DNA of 6,913 nt from positions 1 through 6,913 of the forward strand of contig JAGLWW010000038.1 of the NCBI GenBank assembly GCA_023133195.1. Direction: 5' to 3'. Each line of letters starts with the position of its first letter. Position 1 is the stretch's first letter. Under the pieces are notes generated by a model. It worked only from the letters and a program-made list of their open reading frames with translations, did no database searches and had not been told where the DNA came from. The DNA comes from Candidatus Aenigmatarchaeota archaeon (lineage in GTDB: Archaea > Aenigmatarchaeota > Aenigmatarchaeia > PWEA01 > JAGHBM01). This document shows positions 1 to 5,423 of the stretch, piece after piece. Made by a program: the position numbers and the translations under genes.

Positions 1-1
1 C

Positions 2-490
2 AGGATTCCGGGCACGGAATACGAACCGGAACAGTTCCCCGGCCTTGTATACCGAATAAAAGAGCCAAAGGCGGCTTCTCTGATATTCAGCTCCGGTAAG
101 ATAGTCTGTACAGGGGCCAGAAGTCCTGATTTGGCCAGAAAGGCGATTGGGATAATAATAAACAACATGAAAAAAGCAAAAATAAAGATAACAGGCAAGC
201 CCATAATAAAGATACAAAACATAGTCGCAAGTGCAAAGCTTGATTCACTGCTAAAGCTGAATGAAATTGCTTTTACCCTCCCTAACACGGAATACGAGCC
301 CGAACAGTTCCCCGGTCTTGTTTACCGAATAAAAGATCCAAAGGTGGCTTTCCTCCTTTTTGGCTCGGGAAAGATAGTCTGCACAGGCGGGAGAAGTGTT
401 GAGGATGTTGAAAGGGCAATAAAGAAATTGGAAGACGAATTAAGAGGCATAGAGGCAATACCTTCCAAAAAAACAAACAAAAAATCTTAA
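2..490 (+). CDS. tbp: TATA-binding protein (TBP), 5'-truncated by the window
   Basis: General archaeal transcription initiation factor that binds box A promoter DNA and recruits TFB and RNA polymerase. The reading frame is open from base 2, giving 162 visible residues; archaeal TBPs are about 180-190, so only a short N-terminal piece is missing. Both halves of the saddle are recognisable. Repeat 1 holds EYEPEQFPGLVYRI followed by SGKIVCTGARS (DNA 13-124). Repeat 2 holds the same EYEPEQFPGLVYRI and SGKIVCTGGRS (DNA 286-397). The phenylalanines, the PGLVYR strand and the SGKIVCTG strand are TBP hallmarks. The protein ends in a lysine-rich tail (KKTNKKS). An internal TTG at 131 is only a codon inside repeat 1, not the start. 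The identification is certain; the real start is upstream of the window. Confidence 0.97.
   Translation, partial: RIPGTEYEPEQFPGLVYRIKEPKAASLIFSSGKIVCTGARSPDLARKAIGIIINNMKKAKIKITGKPIIKIQNIVASAKLDSLLKLNEIAFTLPNTEYEPEQFPGLVYRIKDPKVAFLLFGSGKIVCTGGRSVEDVERAIKKLEDELRGIEAIPSKKTNKKS
13..397 (+). repeat. Intragenic direct repeat of tbp (two 112-bp copies)
   Basis: Bases 13-124 and 286-397 align without gaps at an offset of 273 bases (91 codons). By hand count there are 19 differences in 112 positions, and only 6 in the first 64. The repeat reflects the two-fold internal duplication of TBP, but the nucleotide match is closer than the protein symmetry alone requires. Confidence 0.8.
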
Positions 491-500
491 TTTATTTATT
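491..500 (+). promoter_or_regulatory. Box A (TATA) promoter for the pilin-like gene, leaderless type
   Basis: The AT stretch TTTATTTATT directly follows the tbp stop codon. Its centre lies about 27 nt before the GTG at 523, the usual archaeal distance from box A to the transcription start. No Shine-Dalgarno sequence precedes the GTG, which fits a leaderless transcript beginning at or next to the start codon. Inferred from spacing only. Confidence 0.5.
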
Positions 501-522
501 CTATCCGAACCAACTTTAATCG

Positions 523-954
523 GTGTCTGTCTTGTCAAAGGGAATAGCTCCTATAATATTCGCAATTTTAATGGTTCTTATAGTAGTTGCTTTGTCAATA
601 TCATTTTTCCAATGGAGCAAAGGCGTGAGTGAAACATTTGAAAACACTACAAAGTGGAAAACAGAATCAGAAATAGAGAAGACTCAAACAAGCTTTACGA
701 TAGTGAATGTAGATGGGAATCAGGTAGGAATAAAAAACAACGGCAGGGTTTCTATTGATATAAATCATTTTTCCTTTTACCTGAATGAAACAAAGCACGA
801 TTCAATACTTGATGAGCCTTTAGGGGGAACTTCTATGGACCCTGCAGATATATTCATATTCAACATTACAGGTTTTGTCGACGGAGATTATAAAATAAGA
901 GTCACAGGCCCTTACGGTATTGTAGATGAAGTTTTTGACGAGTTAATCAACTAA
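523..954 (+). CDS. Type IV pilin-like / archaellin N-terminal domain protein
   Basis: Predicted 143-residue secreted or surface protein with an archaeal class III signal peptide. The short basic leader MSVLSKG is followed by IAPIIFAILMVL, and a hydrophobic helix runs from about residue 8 to 28. This is the K-G-I-x-P pattern cut by archaeal prepilin peptidase (PibD/FlaK type), with cleavage expected after Gly7. The helix is the conserved assembly stem. The rest (residues 40-143) has alternating beta-like strands, an NNGR turn and a YKIRVTGPYG stretch common in small archaeal pilin-like proteins. The GTG start is chosen because it lies about 27 nt after a TATA-like box and leaves a short leader; the TTG at 532 is an alternative. 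It stands alone between tbp and mcm with no pilus assembly genes nearby, so whether it forms a pilus or is a membrane-anchored surface protein is unknown. Confidence 0.8.
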   Translation: MSVLSKGIAPIIFAILMVLIVVALSISFFQWSKGVSETFENTTKWKTESEIEKTQTSFTIVNVDGNQVGIKNNGRVSIDINHFSFYLNETKHDSILDEPLGGTSMDPADIFIFNITGFVDGDYKIRVTGPYGIVDEVFDELIN

Positions 955-956
955 AA

Positions 957-961
957 TTTTT
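957..961 (+). terminator. Oligo-T terminator candidate after the pilin-like gene
   Basis: A TTTTT run begins 2 nt after the TAA stop at 952-954. Archaeal RNA polymerase can terminate on such T-runs without a hairpin. The run is short, so the call is tentative. Confidence 0.3.
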
Positions 962-963
962 GC

Positions 964-973
964 TTCACGTGAA
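964..973 (+). promoter_or_regulatory. Perfect 10-bp palindrome upstream of the mcm TATA box
   Basis: TTCACGTGAA reads identically on both strands and lies 4 nt before the T-rich box A of mcm, next to the BRE position. Symmetric sites placed here often bind dimeric winged-helix regulators or mark a promoter edge. No regulator is identifiable in the window, so operator function is inferred from position and symmetry only. Confidence 0.35.
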
Positions 974-987
974 AGAATTTTTAAATA
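974..987 (+). promoter_or_regulatory. Promoter of the mcm operon (BRE plus box A)
   Basis: A purine-rich AGAA (BRE-like) leads into TTTTTAAATA at 978-987, a close match to archaeal box A. Adding about 27 nt from the centre puts the transcription start near 1010 and a leader of about 25 nt before ATG 1035. A weaker AT stretch at 1000-1008 could serve instead with a nearly leaderless mRNA. No other convincing promoter was seen between here and 6080, so this one probably drives the seven-gene run. Confidence 0.6.
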
Positions 988-1034
988 GGTTTGACTACCA
1001 ATATATTTGCTAACTTTTCGGGTTGGGTGTGACG

Positions 1035-3047
1035 ATGACAGAAGTGGGGGATACCATAGCTAGGCTTGAAGATTTCTTCAGAAAATTTTACTATGACAAG
1101 CTTTTGGAGGCAGTAAGGGAAGACAAGAGTTCTGTGGTAATAGACTTCGTGGATTTGGACAAGTTTGACCCCATTCTTGCGGACATACTAATAAAGGAGC
1201 CCGAGTCGTTCTTTTCCTATTGCTCCGGTGCAGTCTCAAATATAGACTTGGGCACGGAAAAGAAACTGATAGTAAGGGTTGACAACATTCCTGATTCGGA
1301 AAAAATAAGGATAAAAGACCTTAGGGCAAAGCATATAGGCAAGTTTATAAAAGTGGACGGGATGGTGAGAAGAGCATCAGAGGTAAAACCGGAGCTTCAG
1401 GTTGCAATCTTCGAATGTCCTGACTGCGGGGAAAGGATAGAAGTCATGCAACTGGAAAAAATGCTTACCTATCCTTCGGGATGCGAATGCGGAAAAAAGA
1501 GGGGATTCAGGCTTGTTGACAGGAAGCTTCACGACACGAGATACATAATAATGGAAGATCCATTTGAGATGACAGTCGGGGAGAAACCCGGTGAGTTAAA
1601 AATATTTCTCAAGGACGACCTTACGACTCCGAAGAACCAGAGGAAGACCGACCCGGGTGCAAGGCTGGAGATGATTGGAATGGTCAAGGAGCTTCCCAAG
1701 AGGATAAACGGAAGGAAAACGAAGCAACTGGACATCTTTCTGGAATGCAACTTTTTCAAGGCAATAGAACTGGAACTGGAAGAAATAGTGATAACAGAGG
1801 AAGACGAAAAAAAGATAAAGGAACTTGCCAAGGACCCTAAGGTGTATGACATACTCACAAATTCAATTGCCCCCTCAATGTATGGTCTGACAGAGGTAAA
1901 GGAATCCATGCTTCTCCAGCTTTTCGGGGGAGTTCCGCAAATACTTCCAGATGGAACGAGAATAAGGGGCGATGTTCACATACTTTTGGTGGGTGACCCC
2001 GCGGCAGGGAAGACACAGCTTCTGAAACTTATAGCAAACCTTGTCCCGAGAGGTCGTTACGTTTCAGGCAAGGGTACGACGGCCGCAGGCCTTACCGCCA
2101 CGGTCACTCGCGATGAGGAGTTTATGGGGGGATGGGTGCTGGAAGCAGGTGCAATAGTACTTTCAAACAAGAGCACGATTTGCATAGACGAGTTTGACAA
2201 AATGAGTAAGGAGGACCAGATAAACCTTCACGAAGCGATGTCGACTCAGACTGTGAGTATTTCAAAAGCCACAATCCAGGCAACCCTTCCTGCACAAACT
2301 GCCGTGGTGGCAGGTGCGAATCCCAAACTTTCTCGTTTCGATCCTTTCAGACCTATAATAGAGCAAATAGATATTCCCGATACTCTTTTATCAAGATTTG
2401 ATTTAAAATTCATACTACGGGACATACCCAACAGGGAAAGGGATGAGAGTCTCGTTGACCATGTGATAAAGTCCAGAATCGCAGAGGATGAAATAAAGCC
2501 TCTGATAGAAAAAGAATTTTTCAAGAAGTATATAGGCTATGTCAGGAAGAACATAAAGCCCAAGATTTCAAATGAGGCTCTTGTAATGTGCAAGAATTTC
2601 TTCGTGGAACTCAGGAGCAGATACGCAGGCGAGGAAGGAGGTGCCGTTCCCCTTACACTAAGACAGTTCGAGGCATTGATAAGGCTTTCGGAAGCCTCGG
2701 CAAAAATCAGGCTGTCCGAGACCGTGAGCAAGAATGATGCACAGAGGGCAATAAAGCTTATGAAGGTCAGCATAAAGCAGCTGGGTTATGACCCTGATAC
2801 TGGAAAGATAGACATAGACCGGGCAGAGGGAGGTGTAAGCTCTTCAAAGAGAAGCAAAATAAGGATAGTCATGGACGTGCTTGACGAGCTGGAGAAGACC
2901 ATAGGAAAGAACATACCAATCTCAGACTTGATAAGTGCCCTTGAAGAGGAGGGCGTGGATGAACACGCGGCAGAGTCAATAATCAGGGAGATGAAGAACA
3001 AGGGAATGCTCTTTGAGCCAAGGTCAGGTTACATTCAAAAGATTTAA
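1035..3047 (+). CDS. mcm: Replicative DNA helicase MCM
   Basis: Hexameric 3'-5' replicative helicase of archaea, 670 residues from ATG 1035, a normal family length. In order: an N-terminal helical domain; an OB-fold with a zinc site (Cys128, Cys131, Cys150 and Cys152, a CxxC-x18-CxC arrangement); an AAA+ motor with Walker A GDPAAGKT (320-327), Walker B with Asp385-Glu386 in CIDEFDKM, sensor 1 Asn429 in GANPKLSRFD, arginine finger Arg454 in LLSRFD and sensor 2 Arg543 in LTLRQFEA; and a C-terminal winged helix (about 609-670) ending EPRSGYIQKI. All catalytic residues are present and no intein interrupts it. In-frame TTG 1023 and GTG 1029 are alternative starts, but the GTG lies inside the GGGTG that serves as Shine-Dalgarno, so ATG 1035 is preferred. 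It heads an operon with an RPA-like ssDNA-binding protein. The identification is certain. Confidence 0.98.
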   Translation: MTEVGDTIARLEDFFRKFYYDKLLEAVREDKSSVVIDFVDLDKFDPILADILIKEPESFFSYCSGAVSNIDLGTEKKLIVRVDNIPDSEKIRIKDLRAKHIGKFIKVDGMVRRASEVKPELQVAIFECPDCGERIEVMQLEKMLTYPSGCECGKKRGFRLVDRKLHDTRYIIMEDPFEMTVGEKPGELKIFLKDDLTTPKNQRKTDPGARLEMIGMVKELPKRINGRKTKQLDIFLECNFFKAIELELEEIVITEEDEKKIKELAKDPKVYDILTNSIAPSMYGLTEVKESMLLQLFGGVPQILPDGTRIRGDVHILLVGDPAAGKTQLLKLIANLVPRGRYVSGKGTTAAGLTATVTRDEEFMGGWVLEAGAIVLSNKSTICIDEFDKMSKEDQINLHEAMSTQTVSISKATIQATLPAQTAVVAGANPKLSRFDPFRPIIEQIDIPDTLLSRFDLKFILRDIPNRERDESLVDHVIKSRIAEDEIKPLIEKEFFKKYIGYVRKNIKPKISNEALVMCKNFFVELRSRYAGEEGGAVPLTLRQFEALIRLSEASAKIRLSETVSKNDAQRAIKLMKVSIKQLGYDPDTGKIDIDRAEGGVSSSKRSKIRIVMDVLDELEKTIGKNIPISDLISALEEEGVDEHAAESIIREMKNKGMLFEPRSGYIQKI

Positions 3048-3070
3048 ATCAAGGATTACAAGAAATTTAA

Positions 3071-3078
3071 GAGGTGGT
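3071..3078 (+). promoter_or_regulatory. Shine-Dalgarno of the DUF3467 gene, followed by ACG
   Basis: GAGGTGGT matches GAGGTGAT, the complement of the archaeal 16S 3' end, with one mismatch. Five bases later comes ACG at 3084, in frame with the DUF3467 protein. The neighbouring gene has GGGTGAT followed by 5 nt and ATG (3417-3431), so the ACG occupies the exact start position. This site decides the start of a gene that lacks any usable ATG, GTG or TTG. Confidence 0.6.
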
Positions 3079-3083
3079 TATTT

Positions 3084-3422
3084 ACGAAGAAAAAAATAGT
3101 TAAACTGGAGATAGACAACGGAGGGCCTGCATTTTTCTCCGACACGGTTACGGTTTCACATAACCCGAAAAAGTTTATCCTGGATTTCCAGCAGCTGACA
3201 CCAAGGTTCAGCAAAATCGGCATTGGTGACCTTGACCAAAAGATGTTTTTAAGCCACAATGCGATTGTTCTTGACCCGGAAGTCGCAAAGGATTTCTCAA
3301 GAATAATAAACGACAACATAAAGAATTACGAAAAGAAATTCGGTAAAATAGAAGTGAAAAAAATCAAAAAGCCTAAAATTATAAAAGACGAAAAGGTGGA
3401 ATATACTGGTTACATAGGGTGA
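3084..3422 (+). CDS. DUF3467 protein, apparent ACG start
   Basis: A 112-residue protein, easily overlooked because it has no standard start codon. The frame encodes FFSDTVTVSHNPKKFILDF (17-35), a middle segment, then LSHNAIVLDPEVAKDF (56-71) and NYEKKFGKIEV (81-91). This is the recognisable DUF3467 pattern: an N-S-V-type strand, FxLDF, a strand ending in P-E-x-AK, and a helix with Y-E-x-x-FG-x-I. The length fits the family (about 100-120 residues), whose function is unknown. No ATG, GTG or TTG occurs in frame between the mcm stop and the conserved core; the first ATG is at residue 54, which would remove half of the domain. ACG 3084 lies 5 nt after a good Shine-Dalgarno. CTG 3105 and ATA 3096 are poorer alternatives. 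The lysine-rich tail (KKIKKPKIIK) could touch nucleic acid. Its place between mcm and an RPA-like gene suggests a replication-linked role, which is inference. Confidence 0.75.
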   Translation, partial: TKKKIVKLEIDNGGPAFFSDTVTVSHNPKKFILDFQQLTPRFSKIGIGDLDQKMFLSHNAIVLDPEVAKDFSRIINDNIKNYEKKFGKIEVKKIKKPKIIKDEKVEYTGYIG

Positions 3423-3428
3423 TTGATT

Positions 3429-3692
3429 ATGGTAATGAGAAGTGTTCATCTATATGAAGCCATACCCAATCCAGAAGAGAGTAAGAGGGTTGTTGAATTA
3501 CTTAGGCAAAATGATATTTTTCCTTTTGTTTTTCCGGTTAGTGATATAGTATATCCAGAAATAAATTACAAGGGGATACATATCTATACAGGACTTGAGG
3601 GGGCGAAGGAATTAATAAGAGATATTAAAAAAGAAGAGGAATATGAAGTGATTGAAAGTTTTGGTATGTTTATGGATAATGTAAATAATTAA
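3429..3692 (+). CDS. Hypothetical 87-residue protein, AT-rich orphan in the operon
   Basis: I do not recognise this protein. It starts at ATG 3429, chosen because GGGTGAT lies 5 nt upstream; ATG 3435 is a less likely alternative. It has no signal peptide or membrane helix. A probable alpha/beta fold is suggested by the pattern: a strand (SVHLYEAI), a helix (PEESKRVVELLRQND), a hydrophobic strand (IFPFVFPVSDIV), a strand (YKGIHIYTG), and an acidic/basic helix (LEGAKELIRDIKKEEEYEVI). Hand-counted GC is about 32% (84 of 264), whereas sampled stretches of the neighbouring genes run about 38-60%, and codons such as ATA, TTT and TAT dominate. It begins 6 nt after the DUF3467 stop, and its own stop merges into the next Shine-Dalgarno, so it is co-translated despite foreign-looking composition. 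It may be a later insertion into the operon. Confidence 0.7.
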   Translation: MVMRSVHLYEAIPNPEESKRVVELLRQNDIFPFVFPVSDIVYPEINYKGIHIYTGLEGAKELIRDIKKEEEYEVIESFGMFMDNVNN

Positions 3693-3698
3693 GGTGAT
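3691..3698 (+). promoter_or_regulatory. Shine-Dalgarno of the RPA-like gene, followed by ACG
   Basis: AAGGTGAT is a near-perfect anti-16S match. ACG at 3703 follows after 4 nt. The GTG at 3694, the only standard start in the area, lies inside this motif and has no Shine-Dalgarno of its own, so ACG is the better-placed start. GTG initiation by coupling to the TAA at 3690-3692 remains possible. Confidence 0.5.
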
Positions 3699-3702
3699 AA
3701 TT

Positions 3703-4461
3703 ACGGAGAGAAAAAGACTGACTGCAATAAAAACAGAAATAAAGCCCCTGGTAGAAGGCACGTACGTTAAAGGAGAGGGATTTGAAAGCAACTACGTGCT
3801 CACGCTTTCCGGTCTGAAGGTTTCCAGGGCAAGAATTCTCGGAACGATAATGACCAAGTTTGTGAACGAAGAAAAGACGTATTGCTTTGTTGTAATAGAT
3901 GATGAAACGGAAACAATAAGGGCAAAGATTTTCAAGAACGTAAAACTGGCGGAGAAAATAGAGCAGGGAGACCTTGTTGATGCTATTGGAAAAATAAGGG
4001 AATATGACGGCGAACTTTATATGATGCCAGAAGTCATTCGCAAGATAGAAGATCCCAATTTTATTATTCTAAGAAAGGCAGAGCTTCTTGAACAGAAAAA
4101 ATACTTGGATAAGATAAAAGAAAAGATAATGGGCCTTAAGAAACAGACTTCCGATTTGGAAGAAATAAAGAAGCTGGCCCAGGCAGAGGGAATAGACCCG
4201 GACACAGTAGAAACCATGATTCAAAGCCTGGATAACCAGGAGAACAAGGAAAGAGAACCGGAGAAAGAAGAGGACAAAAAACCAATAAAGGATTTGATTC
4301 TGAACATAATAGAAAAACTGGACGAGGGCACGGGGGCCGAGTATGCCGCGATAATAACCGAGTCAAAACTTGAGGAGCCTCAGGTTGAGGACGTGATAAA
4401 CGACCTCCTTGGCGAGGGCACATGTTACGAGCCAAGACCAGGTAGAATAAAGAGGTTGTGA
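3703..4461 (+). CDS. RPA32-like single-stranded DNA-binding protein (OB-fold plus winged helix)
   Basis: Probable ssDNA-binding replication protein, 252 residues from ACG 3703 (255 if GTG 3694 is used). An OB-fold spans about residues 38-115: SRARILGTI, then YCFVVIDDETETIRAKIF, GDLVDAIGKI and ELYMMPEVI, the strand order of RPA32/Stn1-type nucleic-acid-binding OB domains. A helical segment (120-177) contains LAQAEGIDPDTVETMI, a small helix-turn-helix-like unit. A highly charged linker (about 178-193) follows, then a winged helix (195-252) ending YEPRPGRIKRL. The OB plus C-terminal winged helix is the RPA32 architecture, and the tail resembles that of MCM encoded upstream. No zinc ribbon of the RPA41 type is present. 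The adjacent YjjX-type gene begins 2 nt after its stop. The family-level call is good; whether it binds ssDNA alone or as a subunit is not visible. Confidence 0.8.
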   Translation, partial: TERKRLTAIKTEIKPLVEGTYVKGEGFESNYVLTLSGLKVSRARILGTIMTKFVNEEKTYCFVVIDDETETIRAKIFKNVKLAEKIEQGDLVDAIGKIREYDGELYMMPEVIRKIEDPNFIILRKAELLEQKKYLDKIKEKIMGLKKQTSDLEEIKKLAQAEGIDPDTVETMIQSLDNQENKEREPEKEEDKKPIKDLILNIIEKLDEGTGAEYAAIITESKLEEPQVEDVINDLLGEGTCYEPRPGRIKRL

Positions 4462-4463
4462 GC

Positions 4464-5021
4464 ATGGTAAGAGTTTTGGTTGGTTCTCAGAACCCTGTCA
4501 AAGTTGACGCTGTCAGGGATACCTTTTCCAAATTTTTTGAAGACGTAGAAGTCACGGCCATCGGAGTGGACAGCGGAGTTCCTGACCAGCCCAAGAGCGA
4601 AGAGATTCTTAAAGGATGTTTCAACAGGACTCTTGAACTAAAGAAGATAAACGAAAAGGAGAAACTGGGTGCAGATTTCTTTGTTGGAATGGAGGCAGGC
4701 ATAACTGAGCTTCCGCCGCGCTGGTTCAACTTCAGCGGTGCATGCATTCTTGACAAAAATGGTAAAACAGGTTACGGTACCTCGCCTTTTTTCGAGCTTC
4801 CCCAGGATGTTATAAAGAAACTCCTTGAAGGGGCGGAACTCGGGGACGTGGCAGATGAGCTAACAGGCGGTCACAACACCAAGCAGAAAGGCGGAATAAT
4901 AGGCCACTTCACCAAAGGCGTTATGGACAGGAAAAATTATGTTGCACATAGTTTGGTAATCGCTTTGGTCCCGTTCTTAAACAAGGAATTATTTTTCAAG
5001 GAGAAAGATAATTATGAATGA
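4464..5021 (+). CDS. Inosine/xanthosine triphosphatase, YjjX family
   Basis: House-cleaning phosphatase that hydrolyses non-canonical purine nucleotides (ITP, XTP), keeping deaminated bases out of nucleic acids; cytosolic. It has 185 residues, near the usual family length of 170-185. Motifs seen: VGSQNPVKVDAVRDTF at the N-terminus (nucleotide-binding loop), VPDQPKSEEILKGCFNR, FFVGMEAGI (acidic metal-site strand), YGTSPFFELP, ELTGGHNTKQKGGIIGHFTKG split around a Gly-rich loop, and RKNYVAHSLVIALVPF at the end. These are the ordered blocks of the YjjX/Maf-HAM1-like fold. ATG 4464 is preferred over GTG 4458 because GAGGT at 4452-4456 gives the same spacing as other genes here, and GTG 4458 overlaps the upstream stop. 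The stop overlaps the start of the Nudix gene by 8 nt, showing translational coupling. Confidence 0.9.
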   Translation: MVRVLVGSQNPVKVDAVRDTFSKFFEDVEVTAIGVDSGVPDQPKSEEILKGCFNRTLELKKINEKEKLGADFFVGMEAGITELPPRWFNFSGACILDKNGKTGYGTSPFFELPQDVIKKLLEGAELGDVADELTGGHNTKQKGGIIGHFTKGVMDRKNYVAHSLVIALVPFLNKELFFKEKDNYE

Positions 5022-5418
5022 TAATTTCCCCAAGATAATAGCATCGGTTCTGGTGGAGAAGGACGACAAATTCTTGTTTGTTGAAGAGGTTTTGGAATCC
5101 GGAAACCAGCGCTGGATAGTTCCTGGAGGCCACGTGGAGTTCGGGGAGAAAATAGAGGACGCTGCGATAAGGGAAATAAAAGAAGAGACCGGGCTGGATG
5201 TGGAAATAAAGAAGTTCCTCGGGTTCAAGGAGGCCATTTTCGCGAAGCATGGTTATCATACTGTCATATTTTTCTTCTTGGCAAAACCGCTCACAGATGA
5301 GATAGTTCTCAGCGAAGAAAAAGTTCTTGATGCAAAGTTCTTCACCAAGGAAGAATTAAAAGACTTGGACTTGGTGCAAAGCGCCAGATGGTTGGTGGAA
5401 AACCACCTTGCAGAGTGA
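5014..5418 (+). CDS. Nudix hydrolase
   Basis: Hydrolase of nucleoside diphosphates linked to another moiety, 134 residues, cytosolic. A complete Nudix box runs from Gly39 to Leu61: G-x5-E-x7-RE-I-x-EE-x-G-L, with the metal-binding Glu54, Glu57 and Glu58 in REIKEETG. It is preceded by RWIVPGGHVEF, the strand-loop typical of the family. The FFFLAKPL strand and the EEKVLDAKFFTKEEL segment complete the fold. The substrate cannot be read from sequence: a nucleotide sugar, ADP-ribose or a damaged dNTP are all possible. Its neighbour, an ITP/XTP-cleaning enzyme, leans the guess toward nucleotide-pool sanitation. ATG 5014 follows AAGGAG with a normal register and overlaps the upstream gene by 8 nt. 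The HAD gene begins 5 nt after its stop. Confidence 0.9.
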   Translation: MNDNFPKIIASVLVEKDDKFLFVEEVLESGNQRWIVPGGHVEFGEKIEDAAIREIKEETGLDVEIKKFLGFKEAIFAKHGYHTVIFFFLAKPLTDEIVLSEEKVLDAKFFTKEELKDLDLVQSARWLVENHLAE

Positions 5419-5423
5419 GGACT

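Noticed and set aside
131..490. A separate 119-residue gene starting at TTG 131
   Set aside because: The frame continues upstream to the window edge with TBP repeat 1, so TTG 131 is an internal leucine codon of a truncated tbp.
1529..1909. Minus-strand open frame inside mcm (126 codons)
   Set aside because: Serine- and isoleucine-rich low-complexity translation, no ribosome binding site, and fully covered by well-conserved MCM coding sequence.
3056..3319. Minus-strand open frame opposite the DUF3467 gene (87 codons)
   Set aside because: It is the shadow of the plus-strand DUF3467 frame, which has recognisable family motifs and operon spacing; the minus translation has none.
3045..3422. MCM-DUF3467 fusion by readthrough of the mcm TAA (both are in the same frame with no other stop)
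   Set aside because: The 12 intervening codons contain a good Shine-Dalgarno placed for a new start, and the MCM winged helix ends naturally before the TAA, so separate translation is simpler.
4136..4465. Minus-strand open frame opposite the RPA-like gene (109 codons)
   Set aside because: Proline-, leucine- and cysteine-rich nonsense composition produced by the antisense of a charged linker; the plus strand encodes an OB-fold and winged helix.
5388..5423. Upstream extension of the HAD protein to 5388
   Set aside because: It overlaps the Nudix coding sequence and adds residues before the IKAVIYDMDG strand that HAD proteins normally have at their very N-terminus; ATG 5424 has a suitable ribosome binding site.
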